Assembly: GCF_000187245.1 (NCBI RefSeq)
Contig: NC_027861.1
Coordinates: 186,001-250,000 of the forward strand
DNA from: Ogataea parapolymorpha DL-1
Lineage: Eukaryota; Ascomycota; Pichiomycetes; Pichiales; Pichiaceae
Direction of reading: 5' to 3'
Length of the DNA stretch: 64,000 nt
Shown here: positions 45,708 through 54,910 of the stretch, one piece after another
How positions within the stretch are numbered: position 1 is the stretch's first letter
How the letters are laid out: every line of letters starts with the position of its first letter
The notes under the pieces: model-generated
The model's input: the letters and a program-made list of their open reading frames with translations, nothing else
Databases searched by the model: none
What the model was told of the DNA's origin: nothing
Position numbers and translations under genes: made by a program

Positions 45708-48500
45708 ATGGCAAAATTGCAGATGGCTTCTTCAAATCAGGGCTCGGAAGGAGAATGTAATGGCCAGAAGAATGCCCAAAGCAGCAGCAATCTGATGGAT
45801 ATTGAAAAGATCAAACAAGATTTGAAAGGGTTCAGGGCAGACCCAACTTATGTGCGAAAAAGGACGACACCTCTTGGCAAGCTATTTGATAAGGTGAGCG
45901 ACTTCGTTGGCACGCATGAGAGTCAAAATACGATTGACGACATGTATGCAAAGCTAAATGTTGAGAAGCATACTGACAACAAGCTCAGGAGGCGGGAACT
46001 AGTCATCCACCAGCTCTTGGAATTTTTGCTCCAAATTCATAGCCTTGTCCCACGCAACAACCAGACAGATATAATAGCCATTCCGTTATACGATATGAAG
46101 ATTGTCAGCAAAGTGGTAAACATTATTGTGATAGAGGGTGTGTATACTTGTTTACCACCCGGAATAGGTTTACCTTTAGTAAAGCGCAGACTAAAGAATT
46201 TCAAGATTCCCCTGAAAGTGGTCAAGGTACCTTATCCGCAAGGTAAACCCATCCTAGAAGACATTGTTAACACATTCACAGAAATTTATAAAACAGATAG
46301 CGACCTGAAAAATCTTTTGCTTGTCGGCACAGGATATACAGATGCGTTGACTTGTTGCATCGTTTTAGCTAAGTCAGAGCCAAGTTATCAATCAAAATTC
46401 AAGTTCTTGGAGTCTATTTCGTCAACGTATCAGTTATTTTCACTCTACGGTACTCTTATATCACAACCATTAGAACCATGGTTCAAAAATTTCGTTATCG
46501 ATCGTTTGGCAGACCTTGTCGTTGAGAGGGCGCACAATGGGGTCCAGTCTTTGATCGAGGTCATAATGGGTTTAAGGGAAAACGAGACTATTGATGTTGC
46601 CAAGATTGATGAAGTGCTCAGAGTACTGCTTAGCACAAAGCCATCAAGATTGACTAAAATCGAATATCTTCAGAATATCGGAAACCAACTATTCAACATT
46701 TTAGTTCATGTGAACTGGCCAGTTATGGTGTCTATTGTGACTCAGCTTCTGGAACAGCTCTATGCCAAGAATCCCCTTATCGTGCGCGATTTCGTTTTCA
46801 AACGGATATGGAACATCTTCAACCCCGATACAAGGGAGTTTTCAAATGACGATGAGAATATAATGCTCACAAGTGAGGTGGAGCTCAACAATGCTTTCAA
46901 TGTAGTACTTTCCATCACGAGAACATCTGGCAACGAGGACTTTGTGAAAACAATGTTCGAGCCAATAACTGTGCCGTTCTGGTCATATTTGCTTTACCAA
47001 CGCAAAAATTCTAAAGACTACAGTTTGATTGAGAAAGTTTTTGTATCCGTACTGGCAAGGCCAGACGAGAACTACACAATTCTCAATATCCTTCTGAATA
47101 ATTTGATGGCAATTAATGGGAGCTCGTGGGAATTTGGCTCGGGAGAAAATGGATTAACATATATCAAAGAGAAATTCGCAACTAAAACTCATTTCGATAT
47201 ACTCGACAGTGTGGATTTTGTGACAACATCTTTTGGGGAACTGGTGAAGAAACTGAGTGCCATCGACGAACATCAGGTGCAATATGTGTTTCTGGCATGC
47301 CTAAAAGCCTGGTTGAATGCCGACGAAAGGTTTTTAACCAAAGATGATGAGAATCCATTTTTTGGGCTGACAAACCTCAAGTTGATTGAATATTTGAGCG
47401 ACAATTTCAAAGACAGCTTGACTAAATCGGTTGATAGCACTCTGGAATTATTGTACTCGGTTATAAAAGATGAAAAGAAAATTCACTCAGAGACTTTGAA
47501 TCTCGTTGATGAAAAGGAGGATTCGGATGACGAAGAAAACGACAACAACGCAAACCTCAAAATTGTTTTTGAAATACTATCCACCATCATCAGCGACTCT
47601 AAACTCTCGTCAAAATCTTTGAAAACTTTATCAAACATACAATCAGCGCTACAAACTGTCAATCCAGACTTAGCCCAACGCTTGAGCACCATTATGTCGC
47701 AAATTGATACAAAAGAGGCGGAAACTGTTACGAAAGAAGAACAAGATATAGTAATCAGACAAAAAGCATTGAAGAACCTTGCAGACAATTCCCCTCCTAT
47801 CAGAGTCCATGGGCTTCAACTTCTCAGAAAACTGGTGGTATCTCAAACACCGGCGATATCTTTGGCGTTTGTTATCAATCAACACATGTTGCAACTCAAA
47901 GATCCCGAACCTTTTGTTTATTTGAACGCCATTCGAGGACTAGAGGAACTATTAAGATTCGACCAAAATTTGATTGGCAACTATCTCAATATTTACTCCA
48001 ATCCCAAGATAAATATAGATGAACGACTGAAAGTTGGTGAGGTGATCCTCCGATACATCAACTTTTCTGGAAATGCTTCTAAGAATGCTGGTCCGATAAT
48101 TGGAACGACCTTGGCCATCGTGAGGAAAGATTCGAACAATGAAGTCACGATGAAAATGTCTGCAGTGTCGTTGCTTGGGTCATTGTGCAAAAAGAATCCT
48201 CTTGCTATTCTAAACCATATGGAAGACATTATGGATTGCGTGTTTGGTATTTTACAATTAGAGACCAACACAGATTATGCTGTGCTAAGGAGATCTGCTA
48301 TCGTGCTCGTTAGTGACATTCTCTCGACCAATGATGGACTACAACTCTTGGGAAAGTATGGAGATAAACTCGATACAACACTTAAATATATAGCGGAAAC
48401 GGACAATGACTACCTAGCTAGAGAACAAGCGTTGTCGGTGCTCTCACTCGTTGATGACAAATTTGCACAGACATTCCGCGAGACCGTCAAAATCCATTAG
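45708..48500 (+). CDS. RTP1: Rtp1/TANGO6-like HEAT-repeat protein
   Basis: A 930-residue alpha-solenoid. Yeast Rtp1 is needed for nuclear import of assembled RNA polymerase II. The first ATG at 45708 (MAKLQMASSNQ) is used; a second Met is five codons on. The conserved C-terminal RTP1 domains are seen as PPIRVHGLQLLRKLVVSQTP, then LQLKDPEPFVYLNAIRGLEEL (near 690-750). A late helical repeat block follows (AVLRRSAIVLVSDIL, DNDYLAREQALSVLSLVDDK). An acidic loop (KEDSDDEENDNN) lies near 600-615. No catalytic motif is expected. The order of the domains and the length match S. cerevisiae Rtp1. Confidence 0.88.
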   Translation: MAKLQMASSNQGSEGECNGQKNAQSSSNLMDIEKIKQDLKGFRADPTYVRKRTTPLGKLFDKVSDFVGTHESQNTIDDMYAKLNVEKHTDNKLRRRELVIHQLLEFLLQIHSLVPRNNQTDIIAIPLYDMKIVSKVVNIIVIEGVYTCLPPGIGLPLVKRRLKNFKIPLKVVKVPYPQGKPILEDIVNTFTEIYKTDSDLKNLLLVGTGYTDALTCCIVLAKSEPSYQSKFKFLESISSTYQLFSLYGTLISQPLEPWFKNFVIDRLADLVVERAHNGVQSLIEVIMGLRENETIDVAKIDEVLRVLLSTKPSRLTKIEYLQNIGNQLFNILVHVNWPVMVSIVTQLLEQLYAKNPLIVRDFVFKRIWNIFNPDTREFSNDDENIMLTSEVELNNAFNVVLSITRTSGNEDFVKTMFEPITVPFWSYLLYQRKNSKDYSLIEKVFVSVLARPDENYTILNILLNNLMAINGSSWEFGSGENGLTYIKEKFATKTHFDILDSVDFVTTSFGELVKKLSAIDEHQVQYVFLACLKAWLNADERFLTKDDENPFFGLTNLKLIEYLSDNFKDSLTKSVDSTLELLYSVIKDEKKIHSETLNLVDEKEDSDDEENDNNANLKIVFEILSTIISDSKLSSKSLKTLSNIQSALQTVNPDLAQRLSTIMSQIDTKEAETVTKEEQDIVIRQKALKNLADNSPPIRVHGLQLLRKLVVSQTPAISLAFVINQHMLQLKDPEPFVYLNAIRGLEELLRFDQNLIGNYLNIYSNPKINIDERLKVGEVILRYINFSGNASKNAGPIIGTTLAIVRKDSNNEVTMKMSAVSLLGSLCKKNPLAILNHMEDIMDCVFGILQLETNTDYAVLRRSAIVLVSDILSTNDGLQLLGKYGDKLDTTLKYIAETDNDYLAREQALSVLSLVDDKFAQTFRETVKIH

Positions 48501-48534
48501 CCTTATATAAATCGTACATAGAATCCCAGCATCT

Positions 48535-49065
48535 TCATGCCTCAACTTCTTCCAATAGCGCAAATCTATTAGAGGGCACGAGGTCGTTCGATTCTTCTTC
48601 TTCTTCATCCATATTTTCCCAGTCACTATCATCTTCTGTGGCGTCCTTGCGTCCTTCAGTTTGGCTATTATTGTCATGATATAATAGTTTGCTTTTCACC
48701 GCTTCCTTGGCTTGCTTATTTATGGTATCCCAATTAGCTTTTCTCATGGATTGAATTTCTTTTGCTCTGTTGATACTGGCCTCGATTTTAGATCCAAGCC
48801 TTCCGTCAATAACTACAGCTTTTTTTCTTCTAGTCTTGATCGCTTTGGAGATAGCTGACTTGCTCTTATTGGACTTTGAAGCTTTTTTTTCCATTTTCTG
48901 CCGCAATAAGTCTTCATTTTTAGATGCAGATGCACGAATCATTGGCCCTATAGTGTCAGTTTTCTCCAAACGAGGAACTCTTTCTAGATCTCTCGCCTCC
49001 CCCGTTGCTTCACTAATTTCGCCCCTGCGGGCTGCACGAGAATGCTTGGAAATCTTTTTAGCCAT
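48535..49065 (-). CDS. ECM1: Pre-60S export factor Ecm1
   Basis: A 176-residue basic protein. Yeast Ecm1 is a non-essential shuttling factor that helps nuclear export of pre-60S subunits. Matches are the start MAKKISKHSRAARRGE, then LERVPRLEKTDTIGPMIRASASKNEDLL. A middle basic helix (KASKSNKSKSAISKAIKTRRKK), RLGSKIEASINRAKEIQSMRKANWD and the C-terminus PSNRFALLEEVE also match. S. cerevisiae Ecm1 shows the same blocks in the same order. An acidic tail (DDSDWENMDEEEEES) precedes the final motif. Confidence 0.85.
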   Translation of the reverse strand: MAKKISKHSRAARRGEISEATGEARDLERVPRLEKTDTIGPMIRASASKNEDLLRQKMEKKASKSNKSKSAISKAIKTRRKKAVVIDGRLGSKIEASINRAKEIQSMRKANWDTINKQAKEAVKSKLLYHDNNSQTEGRKDATEDDSDWENMDEEEEESNDLVPSNRFALLEEVEA

Positions 49066-49162
49066 AGTAAAAGATATGCTAAATAAATTGAATATTTTTT
49101 TTCATAGCCCTATGTAGTGCCAAAAGAGCACGTCGATCGACGCGCCGATAATCTAATCACCT

Positions 49163-50062
49163 CTAGAATTTGAACACTTGACTCTTGTTATAGCCCAGCT
49201 CTGCAAGAGCTCCAGTGAGCTCACCTTGGTCACTTGGCGACTTCTTGTTTCCAGAGACAGCCTCGTAGAAAGGTGGAGGACCGCAGACAAAAATGTGGAT
49301 GTCATCGGAAGGACCGGATAACTCCTTAGACAAAACATCCTTGGTAATGAATCCCTCAGTGATCTTTTGGTCTGCGACCTTAGTAGCTTTGTCAACAAAG
49401 TATCTGACCTTGAATTGATCTGGGTGCTTGTTAGCCAAGGCATCCAGTTCCGGCTTGAGCAAAATGTCATCAACAGTCTTGGATCCATACAAGAGCTTGA
49501 TCTTTGTTTGGTCCTTCTCGTTTTTCAGAATCTCATGAATCAACTGGTACAATGGAGTAATTCCGGTACCACCGCCAAGCAAATAGATCTCTTTGAAGGA
49601 GTTTGGCTCCCATTTCCATTTTTGAATAGGACCTTTGAAAGACAAGGTGTCCTGAGGCTTTAGCTCAAAGATGTGAGAAGACATTTTACCTCCATCATAG
49701 TGCTTAACGAGCATTTCCAAGGTTCCCTGTTGCTCATTGTCACTAATTGGAGTGTATGGTCTAATAACGTTGTTGCCCTTCTCGGTCACGAATTTGGTCA
49801 TAACACAGGAAGCGGTGGTCAAACCGGATCTGGCGTCCGGGCTTGGCAATTCGAAAGTGAGAAGCTTGGTGTCGTGAGACAATTGCTTGACCTCCTTCAA
49901 TTTCAAATCAATCCACTCATCGCCGCCTTTCAGGGCGGCCGGTGCCTCGCTAGCAATTGAGTTCATTGAGTGGTAAAAATATAAGCTGCTGGCAGCTGCA
50001 GCGAAAATTGGAAGAACGTGTTTAGTTCTCAAACGGGCTAGACTAGATAAAGCAAATGACAT
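49163..50062 (-). CDS. MCR1: Mitochondrial NADH-cytochrome b5 reductase
   Basis: Passes electrons from NADH to cytochrome b5 and other acceptors at the outer membrane and intermembrane space. The ATG at 50062 (MSFALSSLARLRTKH) gives 299 residues. A short basic leader is followed by one hydrophobic segment (about 16-32, VLPIFAAAASSLYFYHS), the dual-location signal known in yeast Mcr1. The FAD motif is RPYTPIS and the NAD motifs are GGGTGITPLYQLI and CGPPPFYEAVSG. The frame runs upstream of the ATG with a hydrophobic Phe-rich stretch that is not family-like. The promoter has a HAP-type CCAAT site. It may reduce IRC21-type b5 proteins. Confidence 0.95.
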   Translation of the reverse strand: MSFALSSLARLRTKHVLPIFAAAASSLYFYHSMNSIASEAPAALKGGDEWIDLKLKEVKQLSHDTKLLTFELPSPDARSGLTTASCVMTKFVTEKGNNVIRPYTPISDNEQQGTLEMLVKHYDGGKMSSHIFELKPQDTLSFKGPIQKWKWEPNSFKEIYLLGGGTGITPLYQLIHEILKNEKDQTKIKLLYGSKTVDDILLKPELDALANKHPDQFKVRYFVDKATKVADQKITEGFITKDVLSKELSGPSDDIHIFVCGPPPFYEAVSGNKKSPSDQGELTGALAELGYNKSQVFKF

Positions 50063-50386
50063 TGTAAAATAGAATAAGTTAAGTATCGAAATGAATTTTT
50101 GGCTCGATTGCTTACAGAACAAAAAAAAGCGATGATTGGTGGAGACTCGGAATTAAGCGAATGCTAACTTTGAAATTGCGTCTTAATAACCAATCCCAGC
50201 CACAATTCTAATTCTGCAACCTCCGATTCAAGTAGATATGCGCATGTACTGCAAAGATGCGTCTTCCGATGAAGAGCAATCGTATAAGTAATCTATCCGC
50301 CCCATCAAAAAGCGACCCGTCGATCGCACTCTTCTAGAACTGAATGCGATATAAATTAGACGGAGCGAACTAACTCACCTGACAAA
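50063..50386. promoter_or_regulatory. Divergent MCR1 / NAD(P)HX-dehydratase promoter with CCAAT sites
   Basis: A 324-base gap. TGATTGGT at 50133-50140 matches the HAP2/3/4 consensus, and ACCAAT lies at 50189-50194. These fit respiratory control of MCR1. No RNA gene or other coding frame is visible. Confidence 0.45.
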
Positions 50387-51427
50387 ATGTTTAAAACACT
50401 CAAGTCGAAGAACGAGCTTGTCTACTTGACTCGCAAATTGATCCCACCTTTACTGCCTAACTTCCACAAAGGCCAATGTGGTCGCGTAGCTGTCATTGGT
50501 GGATGCGAAGACTACACAGGTGCTCCATTTTTTGCTGCTCACGCTGCTGCTCTTCTTGGATGTGATTTGTCCCATGTCATTTGCGAGTACTCAGCCGCTC
50601 CGGTGATAAAATCATATTCCCCTGATCTTATGGTTCACCCCTACATGCGAGATAGCTCCAAAATGAAGGAGCATTTCCGCCTCCAATCCAAGACCCCGAC
50701 GCCAGAATTGATTGATAGTTACATAAGATCCGAGATTTTACCCAAAATCACCTCATTGCTTGACCGAATACATGTCGTGGTGATTGGGCCAGGATTTGGG
50801 CGTGATAAGGTGATGTTGGAAACTTTGAAGATAGTGATTGAGGAGATCAAAAAGAGAAATTTGCCTGTGATCTTGGATGCTGATAGTATATATCTCATTT
50901 CTCAGGAGCCAGATATCATCCGTGGGTATTCCAGAGCTATCATAACCCCAAATCCAGTGGAATTCAAACGCATTGCTGACGCGCTAGGCATCAAGGAATC
51001 AGATCCTAACCTTGAGGCCAAGGCTGTTTCGAAGGCATTACAGGTGACAATTTTGCGTAAAGGTGCTGTTGATTTGATTGTGGACGGAGAGCAATTGATC
51101 ATTGCCGAGGAGGAGGGCGGCCTTAGACGGGTTGGAGGGCAAGGAGACTCGCTTACAGGCATGATTGCGACATTCCTGGCCTGGGGCACCTACACTTATC
51201 GTAATAAGCTCTGGGCAGAATCCAAAGAAGAACCTGTATTAGGCGATCAAGAGGTGAAAATGCTCGCTTGCTACGGTGGAAGTATTCTTACAAAATACGC
51301 TTCTAAGCTAGCATTTGAGCAACACTACAGAGCAATGCAAACATCGGACCTTCATAAGTTCATTGGACAAGCATTTTTGGAGAAGTTTGGAAAGAAGGAA
51401 GATGAAGATTCAAGTTATACGTTATAG
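50387..51427 (+). CDS. ATP-dependent NAD(P)H-hydrate dehydratase
   Basis: Repairs hydrated, inactive NADH and NADPH using ATP; the S. cerevisiae homolog is YKL151C. The 346-residue protein has the family start (KLIPPLLPNFHKGQCGRVAVIGG), then GAPFFAAHAAALLGCDLSHV. The VVIGPGFGRD and LDADS motifs of the ribokinase fold follow, with NPVEFKRIADALG and the catalytic GGQGDSLTGMIATFLAW (Asp in GQGD). No mitochondrial presequence or hydrophobic leader is visible, so the protein is probably cytosolic or uses alternative forms. It is convergent with MRP8 (14 bases between stops). Confidence 0.92.
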   Translation: MFKTLKSKNELVYLTRKLIPPLLPNFHKGQCGRVAVIGGCEDYTGAPFFAAHAAALLGCDLSHVICEYSAAPVIKSYSPDLMVHPYMRDSSKMKEHFRLQSKTPTPELIDSYIRSEILPKITSLLDRIHVVVIGPGFGRDKVMLETLKIVIEEIKKRNLPVILDADSIYLISQEPDIIRGYSRAIITPNPVEFKRIADALGIKESDPNLEAKAVSKALQVTILRKGAVDLIVDGEQLIIAEEEGGLRRVGGQGDSLTGMIATFLAWGTYTYRNKLWAESKEEPVLGDQEVKMLACYGGSILTKYASKLAFEQHYRAMQTSDLHKFIGQAFLEKFGKKEDEDSSYTL

Positions 51428-51441
51428 TTTAATGGAAAATT

Positions 51442-52080
51442 TTACCATGCGTGTTCGGTTTTTCTGAATTTTAGACCTAAGAATCTTGCAAGGTCGTCGT
51501 AAAGGCCATCAAGCACCTCTTTAGAGTAGTCGGCCGAGGATGGTTTGAATTCTGAGGGATCCACATTTGGAGACTTAATCTTTCCTTCCATGAAAGCACG
51601 CAACTTGGCCTCTTCTTCCAAAGTTGGTGGCAGGAGCTCATAGAAATGACAAAGGGAGAGTACTGAATCATCAGACAAATCGCGGAACTCTTTCAATGTC
51701 TTCGGGTAAAGCGTTTCAGGAGGCTCGTCACCATCGGAGTTCAAAACCGGAGCAATGAGATCGGTGTCTTTCGAAAGTCCCGAATTGATGGTTCTTCTCA
51801 GCGATCTTTGTTCCAGGATGTTCAATTGACCTTGCAGCTCGCCCACAAGCTGAACAAGGTCATCGTTGGTAGCAAATTCTGATGTGTCAATTTGTCCTTG
51901 TTTTGAAATTGTGCCATCGGGTCCAACTCTTGGAACATCAATGGAATTGAGCTCTCTGTCGGTTTGTCTTACTTGGAATCTCAAAAGCTGCTCCCCAGTG
52001 CGGCTAATCACCTTGCTTTGCCTTGCAACAAGCTCTTTCAATTCATCGATCTCGTTTTTCAATTCCTCTAAGGAAGACAT
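51442..52080 (-). CDS. MRP8: Mrp8-like coiled-coil protein
   Basis: A 212-residue protein similar to S. cerevisiae Mrp8, which has no settled function; the old ribosomal naming is doubtful. The ATG at 52080 (MSSLEELKNEIDELKELVARQ) opens a coiled coil. Family blocks are TGEQLLRFQVRQTDRE, LVGELQGQLNILEQRSLRR, LYPKTLKEFRDLSDDSVLSL, CHFYELLPPTLEEEAKLRAF and the C-terminus YDDLARFLGLKFR. The frame continues upstream with Leu-rich residues, but the Mrp8 start is the internal Met. No targeting signal is seen. Confidence 0.8.
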   Translation of the reverse strand: MSSLEELKNEIDELKELVARQSKVISRTGEQLLRFQVRQTDRELNSIDVPRVGPDGTISKQGQIDTSEFATNDDLVQLVGELQGQLNILEQRSLRRTINSGLSKDTDLIAPVLNSDGDEPPETLYPKTLKEFRDLSDDSVLSLCHFYELLPPTLEEEAKLRAFMEGKIKSPNVDPSEFKPSSADYSKEVLDGLYDDLARFLGLKFRKTEHAW

Positions 52081-52220
52081 TTTCGAAGGGAGCAATATAT
52101 ATATTAGTTTTAAATAATGTGGAGAGAAAAGCAAAAGCGCATGCATGCTCTTATATATAGATACAGATCAAAAAATCTTATTTCTGGAAAATTACCCAAC
52201 CTAAGCAAGAGTGATAATTC

Positions 52221-52763
52221 ATGTCGCGATTATTGGATCTCAATTACCAGCTAGCCTATTACAAGGCCTATCATTTTCATCCAAAAAACGTTCGGATACA
52301 CTTGATGTGTATTCCGTTGATATTTCTCACAGCGGTGATCATGGCAGGTGCAGTAGATTTGGGCCCCGTCACCCTTGCTCAAGCCGGAATGATCGGTTAT
52401 GGTATTTATTATCTCTTGTTGGATGCAGGTATGGGCCTTGTCTCTCTGATATTTGTCTTTGCAGCTGCCTATTCTTCTACGTTTTTACATTCTCACTTCC
52501 CAAGCTCCCAGGTCAACCTTTATGCACTAAGTGTTCATGTTTCTGGCTGGATTGCACAATTCTTCGGTCATGGATACTATGAGAAACGGGCTCCTGCATT
52601 GCTAGACAACCTTATTCAGCCGCTAGTTTTGGCACCATACTTTGTTTTGTGGGAGATTGCATTTGAGTTTGGCTATAGAAGAGATTTGAAGAGAACAATG
52701 GAGAAACAAGCGAAACAAATGCGCACGGACGCTGAACGGAGACGATTAAACGTCAACAAATGA
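52221..52763 (+). CDS. MPO1: Fe(II)-dependent 2-hydroxy fatty acid dioxygenase, Mpo1
   Basis: Cleaves 2-hydroxy fatty acids in the alpha-oxidation step of phytosphingosine breakdown at the ER. The 180-residue DUF962 protein has four or so membrane helices. Histidines likely to hold the iron are in YHFHPKNVRIHLMCIP near the start and in FLHSHFPSS, VHVSGWIAQF and FGHGYYEKRAPAL. The start MSRLLDLNYQLAYY is that of the family, and the basic C-terminus is cytosolic. Its neighbour TSC10 acts at the other end of sphingoid-base metabolism, so the pair joins synthesis and breakdown. Confidence 0.93.
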   Translation: MSRLLDLNYQLAYYKAYHFHPKNVRIHLMCIPLIFLTAVIMAGAVDLGPVTLAQAGMIGYGIYYLLLDAGMGLVSLIFVFAAAYSSTFLHSHFPSSQVNLYALSVHVSGWIAQFFGHGYYEKRAPALLDNLIQPLVLAPYFVLWEIAFEFGYRRDLKRTMEKQAKQMRTDAERRRLNVNK

Positions 52764-52889
52764 GCGATCCTGAACGAGAGAGTTCTTATTTTGTGTGATT
52801 ATTTATAAGCCGTAAGCTGCGCTCTCTATACCTTATACTCTCGGCACTACGCTAGGTACAAAAAAAAATAATGTTGCCTAATTTATAGT

Positions 52890-53795
52890 ATGTTTTCCAA
52901 TAAGTATAACGTTGATGGTAGGTTGGTTGTGATTACTGGAGGGTCACAAGGCTTAGGCTTTGCTCTGGCAAAGAATTTGTACTTGAAGGGCGCCAATGTC
53001 ATCATAATCTCACGCACCAAAACGAAATTACTCAACTGCGTGGAAGAGATCAAGAAACTCAGCCAAAAAGAGGACCAATTTGTCGACTACGTGGCAGCGG
53101 ACCTTTCTAAATACGAAGATTGTGAGAGAGTGTATGAATACTTAACTTTAAAGAAATTACTTCCCGATGATCTCATCTGTTGTGCGGGTATCGCTTATCC
53201 ACAAAAGTTTGCCAAGATCCCAATATCCAAGATTGATGAAGGAATAGACATCAACTATAAAACCGCCGTCTACTTCGTACACGCTATGCTTCCATTAATC
53301 ACCGAGAAAGTACGGGAACAGCATCTTGTGCTATGTTCTTCTGTCATCGCTTCTTATGCTTTTTACGGCTACTCACAATATGCCCCGATGAAAGCTGCTG
53401 TGAAGGCCTTTGGAGATTGCATGCGACATGAGCTTTTACCGTACGGGGTAAAGGTCCACACGTTATTCCCCGGAAATTTTGAATCGGAAGGCTACGCCCA
53501 AGAGAACTTGACAAAGCCCGCTTTAACTAAAGAGATAGAAGGTGCTTCCCCCGCCATCTCTGCGGAAAAATGTGCGGAGATCGTGGTGAATTCTCTACAA
53601 AATGGCAGCCTTTACATCTATACCGATTTTATCGGCTGGGTCCTGGGATCCTTTAGCTTAGGACTTAATCCAAGGGAATGGTGGTTCGCACAAATATTTT
53701 TAAGCTTCATTGGATCCTTGGTGGGTCGGCTTGTTGATCTATATCATGAGCATCTGATCAGGAGGCAATCTCAAGAAGAAGCTAAGCAAAAATAA
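52890..53795 (+). CDS. TSC10: 3-ketodihydrosphingosine reductase
   Basis: Reduces 3-ketosphinganine to dihydrosphingosine with NADPH, the second step of sphingolipid synthesis, on the cytosolic face of the ER. The 301-residue short-chain dehydrogenase has the cofactor motif TGGSQGLG (17-24) and the catalytic YAPMK, in YSQYAPMKAAVKAF, with the active Ser in LCSSVIAS. FPGNFESEGYAQEN is the Tsc10 family signature. C-terminal hydrophobic segments (about 245-290) anchor the protein. Size and C-terminal tail match yeast Tsc10. It lies 126 bases after MPO1 on the same strand. Confidence 0.95.
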   Translation: MFSNKYNVDGRLVVITGGSQGLGFALAKNLYLKGANVIIISRTKTKLLNCVEEIKKLSQKEDQFVDYVAADLSKYEDCERVYEYLTLKKLLPDDLICCAGIAYPQKFAKIPISKIDEGIDINYKTAVYFVHAMLPLITEKVREQHLVLCSSVIASYAFYGYSQYAPMKAAVKAFGDCMRHELLPYGVKVHTLFPGNFESEGYAQENLTKPALTKEIEGASPAISAEKCAEIVVNSLQNGSLYIYTDFIGWVLGSFSLGLNPREWWFAQIFLSFIGSLVGRLVDLYHEHLIRRQSQEEAKQK

Positions 53796-53805
53796 TATAA
53801 CGTGT

Positions 53806-54132
53806 TCAATTTTTGTTATTTATAAATCTGTCAATACTTTTAGTGATCGAGTCTCCCACACCGGAGTAATCGAGCGAATAAATGTAATTGACACCTTTGA
53901 TAACTTCGTGGTTCCAGATGTCTTTGATGCTTTCAGCGAGGGTTTTTTGTCTAAATTCAAGAACATTGGACTGATGAGGAACTGGAAGATCTCTTTCCTC
54001 AATAATGCGCGATGATTCTCTCAAAGATTGCGAAATGACTGCTTGATTTAGACGAAATTCACGAGCGGTAAGGTAAGCGATGGAGCCTGTGAGCAGCACG
54101 CCACCTAAAAATCCGTGGATGCGTCCGGCCAT
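53806..54132 (-). CDS. MIC12: MICOS complex subunit Mic12
   Basis: A 108-residue protein of the mitochondrial contact site and cristae-organising system (former Aim5). One hydrophobic segment sits at the N-terminus (about 5-23, IHGFLGGVLLTGSIAYLTA). The family motif ESIKDIWNHEVIKGVNYIYS lies near 67-86, equal to ESIKDIWN in S. cerevisiae Mic12. Length fits the 106-residue yeast protein. It is convergent with TSC10 (10 bases between stops). Another MICOS subunit, MIC26/27, is 2.2 kb away. Confidence 0.87.
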   Translation of the reverse strand: MAGRIHGFLGGVLLTGSIAYLTAREFRLNQAVISQSLRESSRIIEERDLPVPHQSNVLEFRQKTLAESIKDIWNHEVIKGVNYIYSLDYSGVGDSITKSIDRFINNKN

Positions 54133-54242
54133 AATATTAAACTCAAATTTATTTCTTCGTGTAAAGAGAAATAAAAGATCTCCGGTTTCGAGCCCGTATG
54201 AATTTCTACTGAAAGCTTTTTTAATCTCTAAATTTGATCACC

Positions 54243-54869
54243 ATGACTCTGGGCAAGAACTCGAAGCAGCTTCGGCATATGCTCAGAAACTTGGGCGCAT
54301 CTTTGATTGAGCATGAAAGCATTACCACAACGCTTGCTAAAGCAAAGAGAACGCAAGCACTAGTTGAAAATCTGATTACAAAGTCAAAGCATTATAAAGA
54401 ATCGGGCCAGCTTGACAAGCTGCGTACCAAATTAGATGCCGAACTATACAAACCTGACGTTGTCATACCCAAGATGCTCAACGAGCTCACTAATCGTTAT
54501 GCAAATAGAAATGGAGGATACACAAGAATAATAAAACTTGAGCCTCGGATAGGAGACAATGCTCCCCAAGCTATGCTGGAATTAGTGGATTCCTCGACCA
54601 GAGAGATGAAGTTCTGGTACCTTGCGCGTGTGGTTGCCCGGCTGGAGCAGCAAGGTTTGCCATTAGACAAGCTGACTGAGAAAAATGTGCAGGCTTTGCT
54701 TCTACACAGAAAAAACGGGGAACAGGTTTTCAGAGACGCTGTTGCTATTTGCAAAGAGAGATGGTACAAAGATATCGAGAGCGAGACCAAGCCAAGAATG
54801 AAGTCAGACAAGAACGGCTTCCACAAAACTTTTACGGACTACGAAGTTGTTCCGAGAGAAAGTCAATAA
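54243..54869 (+). CDS. MRPL8: Mitochondrial large ribosomal subunit protein bL17m
   Basis: A 208-residue ribosomal protein bL17 homolog of the mitochondrial 54S subunit. The ATG at 54243 (MTLGKNSKQLRHMLRNL) gives the family start; an upstream in-frame Met is less likely. bL17 motifs include LGKNSKQLRHMLRNLGASLI, ESITTTLAKAKRTQALVENLIT and NGGYTRIIKLEPRIGDNAPQA. A fungal-specific C-terminal extension of about 80 residues follows, as in yeast Mrpl8. No cleavable presequence is obvious, which is normal for bL17m. Confidence 0.95.
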   Translation: MTLGKNSKQLRHMLRNLGASLIEHESITTTLAKAKRTQALVENLITKSKHYKESGQLDKLRTKLDAELYKPDVVIPKMLNELTNRYANRNGGYTRIIKLEPRIGDNAPQAMLELVDSSTREMKFWYLARVVARLEQQGLPLDKLTEKNVQALLLHRKNGEQVFRDAVAICKERWYKDIESETKPRMKSDKNGFHKTFTDYEVVPRESQ

Positions 54870-54910
54870 AGATAAAGCTTATGTAAATAGAATTAACGTA
54901 TTACACCTAT

